Shown piece by piece: positions 1 to 8,340 of a DNA stretch of 64,000 nt. The notes below the pieces were generated by a model, which saw nothing but the letters and a program-made list of their open reading frames with translations, did not search any database and was not told the origin of the DNA. The stretch comes from Herbaspirillum sp. LeCh32-8 (GTDB lineage: Bacteria > Pseudomonadota > Gammaproteobacteria > Burkholderiales > Burkholderiaceae_D), in assembly GCF_017814915.1 (NCBI RefSeq), contig NZ_JAGIPZ010000002.1, positions 527,084-591,083 of the forward strand, in the 5' to 3' direction. The position numbers and the translations under genes are program-made. How positions within the stretch are numbered: the stretch's first letter is position 1; each line of letters opens with the position of its first letter.

Positions 1-2674
1 CGCCGCCCAGGTCCAGCGTGCCGATGCGCCCGGCATTGACGCGGCCGTTCACGCGCATCTGCTGGCCCTGGAAGTCGCCGCGCAGCCGCAGTTCGGACAG
101 GCCGAGGGCGGCTTCGCCGTTGCTGGTGGTGACTCGCATGTCACCCGACTTGCGCTGGACCTGCAGGTGGCCGGAGGCGCTTTCGGCCAGCGAAAAGTCC
201 CAGTCGGCGTCCAGCACCAGGTCGGTCTTGAGCGGCGGCGGGGTGCCGGTGAACTCTTGCACGATCTGCAGGATGCGACCGATATCCAGCGCGTTGGCCT
301 GGCCGGCCGAGGCGATGCGGCCCTGCTGGTACGAGAGGTGTTTCAGGTCGACCGCCATGCGGTCGATCGCGATGCGCGTGCTGCCGGCTTCGACTGCATC
401 GGCGGCCACGTCCAGCGTGAGCGGGCGGTCCATGGCGATGCGCGGGAAGCCCTTGTTCTCCAGCTTGGCGATGGTGCCGGCCCAGCCGTAATTTCCTTTG
501 GTCTTTTCCGTCACCTTGCCGTGCGCGCCGAAGGCGAGGTCCAGCGGGTGATCCAGCAACTTGCCCTTGGTCTGCAGGTCCAGCGTGTGATCGGCCCAGG
601 TGCCGGAGAGGTTCAGCGAGAGCTTGTCCAGCGCGGCCTGCGGGCCGCTGTAGCCGTCGCCTTCCAGTGTCAGCGAGAGCCGGTTGTCCGGCGAGGCGAC
701 GCCGGCGGCGAGGTTGGTGCGCAGGTCGGCGTCGCCGGCCAGGTGGCGCAGCTTGTGCGGGCCGAAGGCCAGTTGCTCGGCGCGATAGCTGGCGCGCAGG
801 TTGGGGCGCTGCTGGGTGCCGGTGAGCTGGCCGTCCAGCTGCAGCAGGCCGGACAGGCCGTAGCCCAGGCGCTGCAGTTGCGGCGCGTCGATCTTGAGGT
901 TCAGCCGGTCGGCGGCGGCGCCGAAGCTGCCGTCCAGATCCACCGTGTTGCCCGCGATCTGCAGATTGGCCTTGCTGGGCAAGAGCCGTTTGCCGGCCAG
1001 GCTGATGTTGCCCTTGCCGCCCATGGGCAGCTCGCCGTAGCTGCTGTCGTGCACGGCGAAGGCCAGTTTCAGGCGCAGTTCGGGCGATATGTTGCCTGCC
1101 GCATCGAAGTCCATGTTGATGCGGGCCTGCACCGGCTTGGCGGGCGCGGCTGCGGCGTTGGCATTGCGATGGCCTTGGGCCGGCGCCGGCGTCACCGCCT
1201 GCAGCACCGCGGTGGGGTCGAAGTCCACCAGCTTGCCCTTGATGGCGTAGTCCATCGCCTCCACGGTCTTGAGCGTACCGGTCGCTTCCAAGCGCGACTT
1301 GCCCGCGGTCAGCCGGGCCTGCGCCAGTTCCACCTGGTCCGGCTTGATGGTGCTGTCCAGACGCAGTGTCAGGTCGCGGTCGTCCAGCGCCAGCTTGATC
1401 TGTTGCGCGCCGGGGGCCAGTGTGAGCTCCAGCGGGCCGGCCAGTTGCGTGGGTTTGAGTTGGCGGTGGATCTGGCTCAGGTCGAGGCCGGCGATGCGCA
1501 GCGCGAACTTGCCGCCCATGTCTTCTTTCTTGCCGGCGTCGTCGCTGCCCGGGCGGAACGTGCCGCCGCCTTCGATGCGCGCGTTCTTCGGCAGGCGGAT
1601 GTCGAGGTTGGCGATCTTCTGTTCTTGCAGGTCGAGCGCGACATCGGCCTTGGCCGAGATCAGCGGCAGCAGCTGCTGATCGATGCTGCCGGGCTTGGCG
1701 TTGTCGATGGCGATCTTGCCGGCCACCTTCAGCGCATCGCCGGCGCCACCCGCTTGCTGCGGCCTAAGATCGGCGCGCAGGCGCAGGTCGGCTTGCGGCG
1801 CGCCGGCGCTGAAGGCTTGCGGATTGATGTGCTGCAGATCGACCCTGGCGCTTTTCAGCGGCACCGGCGCGAACGGCGTGGCCTGGATGTCGGCGGTGCC
1901 GTTGAGCTTGTCGCCGCTGGCTTTCAAGGCCACGCCCAGCTCATGCAGCGAGCCCGAGAGCTGGGCTGCCAGCTGGTATTTCTCCTGCAGGCTGGCGTTC
2001 TTGTATTCGCCGGCGAGCTCCAGGCCGCCGCTGACGGCGAACGGTTGCCGGCCGTTCAGGTGCAGCAGCGCGGTGGCGTCGCCATAGGGCGTGCTCAGGC
2101 TGTCCAGCACCAGCGTGTGCTCGGTGCCGTCGGAGTCGCCGTGCAGCCGCAGCTTGGAGAGCTCCGTGGTGGAAGTGCCCTGCGTGAAGCTGAGCTTGCC
2201 CAGTGCAACCTCGCCGATGTCCAGCGCCAGCGGGATTTGCAGAGAAGCGGGCGGCGGCGTGTCGGGTTCGGGGGGCGAGGGCTGCTGGTTCAGGGCGACC
2301 GTGCCCACGTGCAGGTAGCGTACCGACAGCTTGCGTTGCATCAGCGAGAGATGCCAACTGGCGTCGATGCTGTCGATGTCGAGGATGCGCTTGTCGTCCT
2401 GGTAATGCAGTGCGCGCAGGCGCAGGCCATCAGCGATGGTGCCGCCCAACAGGCGGCCGGAGAGTTTTCCGCCCAGCGCATTGACGGCGCCGTTCCATGC
2501 CAGGCGCGTGCCGCTTTCAGTTTTCAGCACGTAGACGGCGGCACCGGCTACGGCCAGCGCCAGCACGGCGACGGTGCCGCCTGACCAGAGGGCGATCTTG
2601 CGGCCGCGGCGATGCGCCGGCGCGTTGTGCTGCAGGTTCTGATCCTGCGGCGATGGTGGTTGCGGTTCGGTCAT
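1..2674 (-). CDS. tamB: TamB, translocation/assembly module inner-membrane subunit (C-terminus outside window)
   Basis: About 891 codons are visible, running off the left edge, so the conserved C-terminal DUF490 end is not seen. The start is the ATG at 2674 (MTEPQPP). A basic stretch is followed by one transmembrane anchor at about residues 24-45, then long repetitive beta-type sequence rich in LDL/LxLxL strands, as in the TamB beta-taco that crosses the periplasm. TamB works with TamA in outer-membrane protein insertion or phospholipid transport. It lies 42 bp downstream of tamA on the same strand, the usual operon. The family call rests on topology and the tamA neighbour, as the C-terminal signature is outside the window. 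Confidence 0.88.
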   Translation of the reverse strand, partial: MTEPQPPSPQDQNLQHNAPAHRRGRKIALWSGGTVAVLALAVAGAAVYVLKTESGTRLAWNGAVNALGGKLSGRLLGGTIADGLRLRALHYQDDKRILDIDSIDASWHLSLMQRKLSVRYLHVGTVALNQQPSPPEPDTPPPASLQIPLALDIGEVALGKLSFTQGTSTTELSKLRLHGDSDGTEHTLVLDSLSTPYGDATALLHLNGRQPFAVSGGLELAGEYKNASLQEKYQLAAQLSGSLHELGVALKASGDKLNGTADIQATPFAPVPLKSARVDLQHINPQAFSAGAPQADLRLRADLRPQQAGGAGDALKVAGKIAIDNAKPGSIDQQLLPLISAKADVALDLQEQKIANLDIRLPKNARIEGGGTFRPGSDDAGKKEDMGGKFALRIAGLDLSQIHRQLKPTQLAGPLELTLAPGAQQIKLALDDRDLTLRLDSTIKPDQVELAQARLTAGKSRLEATGTLKTVEAMDYAIKGKLVDFDPTAVLQAVTPAPAQGHRNANAAAAPAKPVQARINMDFDAAGNISPELRLKLAFAVHDSSYGELPMGGKGNISLAGKRLLPSKANLQIAGNTVDLDGSFGAAADRLNLKIDAPQLQRLGYGLSGLLQLDGQLTGTQQRPNLRASYRAEQLAFGPHKLRHLAGDADLRTNLAAGVASPDNRLSLTLEGDGYSGPQAALDKLSLNLSGTWADHTLDLQTKGKLLDHPLDLAFGAHGKVTEKTKGNYGWAGTIAKLENKGFPRIAMDRPLTLDVAADAVEAGSTRIAIDRMAVDLKHLSYQQGRIASAGQANALDIGRILQIVQEFTGTPPPLKTDLVLDADWDFSLAESASGHLQVQRKSGDMRVTTSNGEAALGLSELRLRGDFQGQQMRVNGRVNAGRIGTLDLGG

Positions 2675-2716
2675 GCGCGTTCGTTGTTCAAAGCGTCGTT
2701 CAATTGCCCGGCGGCG

Positions 2717-4492
2717 TCAGAAGGCGATGCCCAGCGAGATGTGCGGGCGGATCTGCTTTTTCTGCACGCCGTAGGCCAGGTCCAGGTTCAACGTGCCGAC
2801 CGGGCTGCGCCAGCGCGCGCCGGCGCCGACGCCGTTATAGAAGGTCTTGTTGTTCCAGTTGTCGGCGGCCGCGCCGATGTCGTAGAACACCGCCGCGCCC
2901 CAGCTTTCGGTGAACCAGTGCTGGTATTCGCTGCTGCCCACGGCCAGGTACTTGGTCGGATAGACCGTGCCGTTCTGCTCATTGCCGATGCTCTGGTAAC
3001 TGTAGCCGCGCACCGAGTCGTTGCCGCCGGTGCGAAACAGCAGCGAGGCCGGCACCGCCGAGGCGCGCCCGGCCGTGAACACGCCGCCCAGTTCGGCGCG
3101 CAGCAGCACCACGTCGCGCCGGCCGACCGGCACGAACTGCTTGAAGCGGCCGTACAGGCGGCCGAAGCTCTGGTCGGTCAGCACGCCCTTCACGGCGAAG
3201 CCGGCTTCCAGCGTCAGCAGGTTGCCTTTGCGCGGGAAGATCGGGTTGTCGACATTGCGGCGGGCCCAGGCGAAGCCCGGCACCAGCGCGCGGTGCTTGC
3301 CCGGCGTGACGATGGTGTTGGTCGGCACGGTGGCGCCGTCTTCCTGCGTCAGCTCATCGCGGTAATAGGTGAGCGAGTAGGTGGTGTCGTAAAACTCGCC
3401 GGTGCGCGCGCGCTTGAAGCCGAGCTGCTGGCTGCGCAGGTCGATGCCTTCGAGGCGGGTGCGGTCGTAGGTGGTGTTGATGCTGTTGACGAAGGATTTC
3501 TGGTCCGGCGGCATGGCCAGCGACAGTTGGCCGTACTGGCGTTTTTGCTCGAGCCGCGCCTGACTGTCGAACACCCAGGCCTTGTTGAACACGTTGTAGT
3601 GCGAATAGCGGCCTTCGACCTGGGCGCCGGTATCCGTGCCGTAGCCCACGCCGGCGCGCACGCGCTGGGTCGGGAATTCCGTCACCTGCACCTTCACCGG
3701 CGCCATGTCGGGATGCTCGGGATCATCGTCGATGCCGACGATGGCGTTGGAGAAATAAGGGGTGTTCTGGATCTGGCGCTGCAGCGACAGCAGGCGGTCG
3801 ACGTCGTAGGGCTCGCCCACCACCAGCGGATTGACGTTGCGGATGATGGATTCCGGATAGCGCCGGGTGCCGGTGATCTGCAGCGGGCCCAGGGTGAAGG
3901 CCGGGCCGCTGTCGTAATGCACCGTCAGGTCGGCGCGGCGCTCGTCGGGATCGACCTCGGCTTGCGACTGCGCGATGCGGGCGGCGGCGTATTTCTTTTG
4001 CTGCAGCTTTTCAAGGCCGGCGTTCTTGGCCTTGTCCCAATCTTCCTGGCGAAACGGTTTGCCGACGGGTAGGCCCCAGTCGTTGCGGATCTCGGCGATG
4101 CGGGGGGCGTCGTGCTGGCCCGCGGCTCCGGTCACGCCGATGTCGACTGCGCCGATCACGCTCAGCGGGCCGGGGGCGACGGTGACCGTTACGAGCTTGG
4201 CGCCCGGCTTGCCGTCGCTGCCGGGTTCGGTTTTCAGGCCCACTTTGGTGGTGGGGGCGAAATAGCCTTCGGTCGAGGTGAGGTCGCGCACCTGGTCGCC
4301 GGCGGTGTCGATCATGAACTTCAGCTGTTCGTCGCTGATGTCGTCACGATCCTGGTAACGCGAGAGGTCGAGGAAATCCTTGAGCAGCGACTGCACCGGC
4401 TTGGGCGCTTCGATATCCACCTTGTAGGCGGCATGAGCTGTATCGGCGGCGCACCATAGAAACGCGATGGCCAGGCTGCAGGTCCATTTCAT
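2717..4492 (-). CDS. tamA: TamA, BamA/Omp85-family outer-membrane assembly protein
   Basis: 591 aa, the usual TamA length. It has an N-terminal signal peptide (cleavage after about AHA, residue 21), about three POTRA domains (roughly residues 25-265), and a C-terminal 16-strand barrel of the surface-antigen D15 type. The barrel contains VRGY (FRTGGNDSVRGYSY), the L6-loop motif shared by Omp85 proteins. The protein ends in a beta-signal-like SLGIAF with terminal Phe. It heads the tamA-tamB pair. No strong Shine-Dalgarno is visible before the ATG. Confidence 0.93.
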   Translation of the reverse strand: MKWTCSLAIAFLWCAADTAHAAYKVDIEAPKPVQSLLKDFLDLSRYQDRDDISDEQLKFMIDTAGDQVRDLTSTEGYFAPTTKVGLKTEPGSDGKPGAKLVTVTVAPGPLSVIGAVDIGVTGAAGQHDAPRIAEIRNDWGLPVGKPFRQEDWDKAKNAGLEKLQQKKYAAARIAQSQAEVDPDERRADLTVHYDSGPAFTLGPLQITGTRRYPESIIRNVNPLVVGEPYDVDRLLSLQRQIQNTPYFSNAIVGIDDDPEHPDMAPVKVQVTEFPTQRVRAGVGYGTDTGAQVEGRYSHYNVFNKAWVFDSQARLEQKRQYGQLSLAMPPDQKSFVNSINTTYDRTRLEGIDLRSQQLGFKRARTGEFYDTTYSLTYYRDELTQEDGATVPTNTIVTPGKHRALVPGFAWARRNVDNPIFPRKGNLLTLEAGFAVKGVLTDQSFGRLYGRFKQFVPVGRRDVVLLRAELGGVFTAGRASAVPASLLFRTGGNDSVRGYSYQSIGNEQNGTVYPTKYLAVGSSEYQHWFTESWGAAVFYDIGAAADNWNNKTFYNGVGAGARWRSPVGTLNLDLAYGVQKKQIRPHISLGIAF

Positions 4493-4824
4493 TGAATCAC
4501 TTTATCGTCGGTTGAAGCGGCCGGCCGGGCGCGGCAGGGAGGCGCCCATGCAAAGTCGGGTACGATGACGTATTCGGGACGGCGCTCCAGCATGGCTGAC
4601 CCGGGCACGGCGGGGATGGTTCCTGAGCCGGTTGTCGGCTGCGTCGGTTTCGCCGGGCCGGCATCGGCTGCCTGGCGCCGATTTCCATGTCCATACGACC
4701 GTGGCCGGTTGCTAGTATCTGCCGCCATTGTAATGCGCGGCATGGCCGAAACGGATGCCGGACGCGATTTTTGAGAGTTTTCTTGGTTTCCCCAGGAAGA
4801 CAAGGACAAGCAAGGAGAAGCAGG
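4493..4824. other. Divergent intergenic region tamA / ferredoxin-NADP reductase
   Basis: 332 bp between two divergent genes must hold both promoters. I see no convincing -35/-10 pair. The only clear signal is the AAGGAGAAG Shine-Dalgarno at 4812-4820 that sets the GTG start of the reductase. Confidence 0.5.
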
Positions 4825-5613
4825 GTGAGTGTTGATGTTTATTCGGAAAAGGCCAGTTGCGAGCGTTTGCTGTCGGTGCACCGCTGGACCGACAAGCTGC
4901 TGACCTTCCGCACCACGCGTCCGGCCGGCTATGCCTTCACGGCCGGCCAGTTCGCGCGGCTGGGGCTGGAGATCGACGGCGAGATCGTCTCGCGCGCCTA
5001 CTCGATCACCTCCGCCGTGGACGAGGACCAGCTGGAGTATTACGCGATCGTGGTCCCGGGCGGCAAGTTCACCACCCGCTTGGACGCCCTGCGCCCGGGC
5101 GATCCGGTCTGGGTGGAAAAGCTCAGCTACGGCTTCATGACGGCCGATCGCTTCACCGACGGCAAGCAGCTCTGGATGCTGGCCACCGGCACCGGGCTGG
5201 GGCCGTATCTCTCCATCCTGCAGCAGAAAGAGGTGTGGGAAAAATTCGACGACATGGTGGTGGTACATGGCGTGCGCCAGCGCGAGGAACTGGCCTATGC
5301 CGACAAGTTCGAGGCGTTGCGCCAGCAGGCAAAGTCCCAAGGATTGCCGGGCCGGCTGCATTACCTGCGCGCGGTGACGCGTGAAGAGGTGACTCCCGAC
5401 AGCGGCCTGCTGCACGGGCGCATCACCACGCTGCTGCGTGACGGCACGCTGGAACGCACCACCGGCCTGGCGATCGACGCAGCGCAATCGCGCCTGATGG
5501 CCTGCGGCAATCCCGAGATGGTGACCGAGGTGCGCGAACTCCTGCGCGAGCGCGGCATGACGCCGCTGCGACGCGCCGGCGGTGGGCAATTCGTGACCGA
5601 GGACTACTGGTAA
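4825..5613 (+). CDS. fpr: Ferredoxin--NADP+ reductase
   Basis: 262 aa from a GTG at 4825, chosen because AAGGAGAAG lies 5-8 bp upstream and the product then begins MSVDVYSEK as in other Fpr proteins; the open frame upstream to 4687 is not protein-like. The FAD-binding motif RAYSIT is at residues 57-62, the NADP-binding loop GTGLGPYLS near residue 131, and the C-terminus is EDYW with the terminal aromatic typical of bacterial subclass I Fpr. It moves electrons between NADPH and ferredoxin/flavodoxin in the cytoplasm, for example for Fe-S cluster enzymes and the oxidative stress response. It is a single gene followed by a terminator. Confidence 0.93.
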   Translation: MSVDVYSEKASCERLLSVHRWTDKLLTFRTTRPAGYAFTAGQFARLGLEIDGEIVSRAYSITSAVDEDQLEYYAIVVPGGKFTTRLDALRPGDPVWVEKLSYGFMTADRFTDGKQLWMLATGTGLGPYLSILQQKEVWEKFDDMVVVHGVRQREELAYADKFEALRQQAKSQGLPGRLHYLRAVTREEVTPDSGLLHGRITTLLRDGTLERTTGLAIDAAQSRLMACGNPEMVTEVRELLRERGMTPLRRAGGGQFVTEDYW

Positions 5614-5648
5614 TCGCGGCAGAAGCGCCGCAGGCGCCCCGCCACCCG

Positions 5649-5677
5649 AGCAGCCGCATGACGGCTGCTTTTTTTTT
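5649..5677 (+). terminator. Rho-independent terminator after fpr
   Basis: An 8-bp stem AGCAGCCG/CGGCTGCT with a 5-nt loop is followed by a run of nine T. It lies 36 bp past the fpr stop. Confidence 0.85.
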
Positions 5678-5714
5678 GCGCAAGCGGATGACGAGGTCGG
5701 CCCTGTACGGCCGA

Positions 5715-6185
5715 TCAGTGGTAGTCGAGCGCGATCAACAGTTCTCCGTGGGCCTTGCTCTGCGCGTGCCCGGCCGGATCCGTGTTGCTGGCACTGTCCT
5801 GCAAGCGCGTGTCGATGCGGATGCGTTGCTGGCTGCGCGCGGCCAGCGCCAGTGCAGTCACTTCTCCGGGCGGCAGCGGCTTGCCGTCGCGGCTCATGCT
5901 CATGGTCACGCCGGTGACGCCGGTATCGAATCCGGCGCGCGTTTCACGTCCGCCTTGCAGGAAGGAGAGGCGCACGGCCTGGCGGGAATGGCAACGCACA
6001 TCCAATTCCAGCGGTGCGGCAAGTTTCTGTTTGTCCTGGTAGTGGATGGGCGCAGTCGAGAAGACACAGGGCGGCTCGACGATTCTCCCGTAGAACTGCA
6101 GGGTGCCGCCGCTGTCGGCCTGGCAAAGGGGAGATAACAGAATGGCAGCGCCGCAGAAAAGGACGCGTTGGACGAGACTGGACAT
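5715..6185 (-). CDS. Fimbrial (type 1 pilin-like) minor subunit
   Basis: 156 aa from the ATG at 6185, chosen because AGGAG lies 8 bp upstream; earlier in-frame starts lack a Shine-Dalgarno. Signal peptide (MSSLVQRVLFCGAAILL, cleavage near QA-DS), then GTLQFYGRIVEPPC, which matches the start of the major pilin 1.5 kb away (DGTLQFNGNVAATTC). A second Cys at VRCHS gives the two-cysteine pattern of type 1 pilin domains, and the penultimate Tyr (LDYH) fits a donor strand/chaperone-recognition end. Likely a minor or tip subunit of the chaperone/usher fimbria encoded at 7.7-11.8 kb, although on the opposite strand. Confidence 0.75.
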   Translation of the reverse strand: MSSLVQRVLFCGAAILLSPLCQADSGGTLQFYGRIVEPPCVFSTAPIHYQDKQKLAAPLELDVRCHSRQAVRLSFLQGGRETRAGFDTGVTGVTMSMSRDGKPLPPGEVTALALAARSQQRIRIDTRLQDSASNTDPAGHAQSKAHGELLIALDYH

Positions 6186-6601
6186 AGGAAATGCTCCTGG
6201 TTGGTTGCCCCCCCTGGGCCCAAGACATTCGCGCGGTACCGCGACATTCCTATTCATCGGCGGAAATTATTTGTATATCGCCTAGAAATATGTTGAGAAG
6301 TATAGCAGTTAATGGCAGATCCGCATTTGCATTGCAGCAATTGTTGTTTTTTTCTGAGACCTATCCCGCCACGTTTTCCGCCACGTTTTCTAATTTTTCT
6401 TCGCGCCTCTGCTCATAGGGAAATCGCGCATTTGCGGCGTAAGCGGAAAAAATGATCGGGAACCAAGCTCGACCTTCCCAAGTCGAGGACATGTGTCGGG
6501 CGCGGTCGCATCACGGGGGTGATCACCGCGTTTTCAACCAGACATCATCACCGCATTCATCATGCAATCCAGTACACAGTCATCCAATTGGGGGTAGTCC
6601 T
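6186..6601. promoter_or_regulatory. AT-rich divergent region minor pilin / RcsB-like regulator
   Basis: 416 bp clearly more AT-rich than the flanks, holding the promoters of both divergent genes. A short direct repeat CCGCCACGTTTT occurs twice near 6366-6388. The sequence TTGAGAAG near 6293 contains, in reverse, the TTCTCA core that also occurs upstream of the major pilin (near 7431). This is only a weak resemblance to an Rcs half-site. No ORF here is protein-like. Confidence 0.4.
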
Positions 6602-7264
6602 ATGAACATGAACAAAGTCCTGCACGTCGCCATCGCCGACGATCATCCCGTGGTTCTCGGCGCGCTGCGCACCGAGCTCGGCCGCTTGCCCGAGGTGCGC
6701 ATCGACCTGGAAGTCGAGACCGGCGACGCGCTGATCAGCGCGCTCAAACGCTCGCCGTGCGAAATCGTGATCACCGATTTCACCATGCCGGCCGAGGAGA
6801 AGGACGACTCCGACGGCTTCTCGCTGATCAAGCGCATCAAGACCGATCATCCTTCCAGCAAGGTCATCGTCTACACCGCCATGACCAACAGCGCCGTGGT
6901 CAAGCGGCTGTACCGCATGGGCGTGTTCTCGGTCATCAACAAGCGCGAGAAACCGGAGGAGTTGATCAACGCCTGCCTGGCCACGCAGAGCAGCAAGCAG
7001 GTGTATTTCCCGGTGTCGCTGCGCGGCGAGCTGGAAGTCAGTTGGGCCCAGGGCGAGGCCTTCGCCGCCAGCAAGGAGATGACGCTCAGCGAGCTCGAGG
7101 TGGTGCGCCTGTTCGTCGACGGCAATTCCTTGTCCGACATCTGCAAGCGGCTGTCGCGCACGCCCAGCACCGTCAGCACGCACAAGAACAACGCCATGCG
7201 CAAGCTGGGATTGAACTCGGATGCAGAGCTGATCAAGTATGCGTATTCGACCGGACTGATCTGA
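6602..7264 (+). CDS. RcsB-like response regulator (REC + LuxR-type HTH)
   Basis: 220 aa from ATG 6602. The N-terminal receiver domain has the acidic pair D13-D14 (IADDHP), phospho-acceptor D59 (ITDFTMP), conserved Thr (VYTAMT) and Lys (INKREK). The C-terminal LuxR/NarL HTH at about residues 150-212 includes LSELEVVRLF and STVSTHKNNAMRKLG. Overall it resembles Enterobacterial RcsB (216 aa), notably TDFTMP, LSELEVVRLF and STHKNNAMRKLG. No histidine kinase or phosphotransfer gene is adjacent. Its place between the minor pilin and the pilin operon suggests it controls fimbrial expression (inference). Confidence 0.88.
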   Translation: MNMNKVLHVAIADDHPVVLGALRTELGRLPEVRIDLEVETGDALISALKRSPCEIVITDFTMPAEEKDDSDGFSLIKRIKTDHPSSKVIVYTAMTNSAVVKRLYRMGVFSVINKREKPEELINACLATQSSKQVYFPVSLRGELEVSWAQGEAFAASKEMTLSELEVVRLFVDGNSLSDICKRLSRTPSTVSTHKNNAMRKLGLNSDAELIKYAYSTGLI

Positions 7265-7286
7265 GCAGGCTGCCTGCCAGGGAAAA

Positions 7287-7315
7287 AAACAGCGGAATTT
7301 TCCGCTGTTTTTTTT
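7287..7315 (+). terminator. Rho-independent terminator after rcsB-like gene
   Basis: A 10-bp stem AAACAGCGGA/TCCGCTGTTT with a 4-nt ATTT loop runs into eight T. It separates the regulator from the pilin operon. Confidence 0.9.
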
Positions 7316-7671
7316 CGTCTTCGGCCAAAGTTTAATAGAAATTTTTCGTGCGTGAAGGCGCATAAATTTTGGGGGGGATTGAGAGGTGGGACGCTCCGAT
7401 TTTTGTGCGTGAATTCATTTCCAGACAATTCTCATATCAGCGGAAATACCCCATCGATATGATCCGTTTGTCTCTTGAAGAGCCTGTTCCCTTCCTCTCC
7501 GAAACACTGGTCGGTGAAGAGCGTAGTGCAGCTTCAGGAGATCGGTGGTTCCACATCACGGACTGTGTCACAACGTGCCGGGGGATGGAGCTGAATGTAA
7601 AGCCGATGTGGTCGCATGCAAACAGAAAAGCGATACGTCGGAACTCAAATGATCTATTGGAGTAATCAAGA
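7316..7671 (+). promoter_or_regulatory. Leader/promoter region of the fimbrial operon
   Basis: About 356 bp without a credible gene (a 98-codon frame here lacks a Shine-Dalgarno and any family resemblance). It is AT-rich in its first half, and TTCTCATAT near 7431 is a candidate activator half-site. A good Shine-Dalgarno TTGGAG lies 9-14 bp before the pilin ATG. The exact promoter cannot be fixed by eye. Confidence 0.45.
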
Positions 7672-8226
7672 ATGAAAAAGGTATTTATCGCTTCCCTGAT
7701 GGCAGCTTCCCTGGCACCGGTGTTCGCCCACGCAGCCGACGGCACCCTGCAGTTCAACGGTAACGTCGCCGCAACCACCTGCCAGCTGAGCGCCGGCCCC
7801 GGCGGCACCCTGGCCTTCACCATGGCTGATGCACGCGTCGATTCGCTGTCCAAGCAGGGCGACCACTTCAAGGGCGGCAACTTCAACGTGAATCTGGTCA
7901 AGTGCGGCGGAACCGCTCGCACCGTGCAGCTGGGCTTCGACGCGAACCTGGTCGGCATCAATGCCACCAGCGGTCGTATGCTCAACACCGGCAGCGCCAC
8001 CAATGTGGAAGTTGCACTGCGCGCCACGGACGCCGATCTGACCGATCTGAAACTGGGTACCGGCAATGCCCGTAGCGCTACCGTGACCTCCGTCGTGACC
8101 GGCACCGGCGCTACCGCAGACAGCACCGCTGTCGTTCCGCTGATCGCTTACTACGTCGCCACCGCCGATGGCGTGACCGCGGGTACCGTCAAGTCGCAAG
8201 TTCAGTTCAATATCTATCAGCCGTAA
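7672..8226 (+). CDS. Major fimbrial subunit (type 1 pilin family)
   Basis: 184 aa, a typical pilin size. Signal peptide to about residue 22 (FAHA-ADG), N-terminal GTLQFNGNV donor strand, Cys at TTCQLS and VKCGG forming the conserved pilin disulfide, and C-terminal VQFNIYQP with alternating hydrophobics and penultimate aromatic recognised by the chaperone. It is the first gene of a pilin-chaperone-usher operon and is followed by terminator-like structures, as expected for a product needed in large excess. Confidence 0.92.
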   Translation: MKKVFIASLMAASLAPVFAHAADGTLQFNGNVAATTCQLSAGPGGTLAFTMADARVDSLSKQGDHFKGGNFNVNLVKCGGTARTVQLGFDANLVGINATSGRMLNTGSATNVEVALRATDADLTDLKLGTGNARSATVTSVVTGTGATADSTAVVPLIAYYVATADGVTAGTVKSQVQFNIYQP

Positions 8227-8238
8227 TCAGCGCCTGAT

Positions 8239-8320
8239 AACCCGACCGTCCGGTCGGGTTCATCTCCACCAGTCTTGTTCTACATGGCGATGCAAATCTC
8301 GCCCTGGTGGAGGTTTTTTT
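8239..8320 (+). terminator. Double hairpin between pilin and chaperone genes (probable partial terminator)
   Basis: First hairpin: 9-bp stem AACCCGACC/GGTCGGGTT (8239-8260), no T run. Second: outer 9-bp stem CTCCACCAG (8264-8272)/CTGGTGGAG (8304-8312) enclosing an inner 5-bp hairpin GGCGA (8286-8290)/TCGCC (8299-8303), followed by seven T (8314-8320). It sits inside the operon, so it may let only part of transcription reach the chaperone and usher. Confidence 0.75.
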
Positions 8321-8340
8321 CTTTAGCCAGGGAGGTTCAA

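Noticed and set aside
167-2584. 805-codon plus-strand open frame opposite tamB
   Set aside because: Low-complexity Gln/Val/Gly/Arg-rich translation, antisense to a clearly conserved beta-rich TamB frame; a GC-rich shadow.
4489-5589. 366-codon minus-strand frame opposite ferredoxin-NADP reductase
   Set aside because: Antisense to a well-defined Fpr frame; His/Gln/Arg-rich shadow.
7369-7665. 98-codon frame upstream of the pilin gene
   Set aside because: No Shine-Dalgarno, no family resemblance, AT-rich leader region; more likely regulatory DNA.
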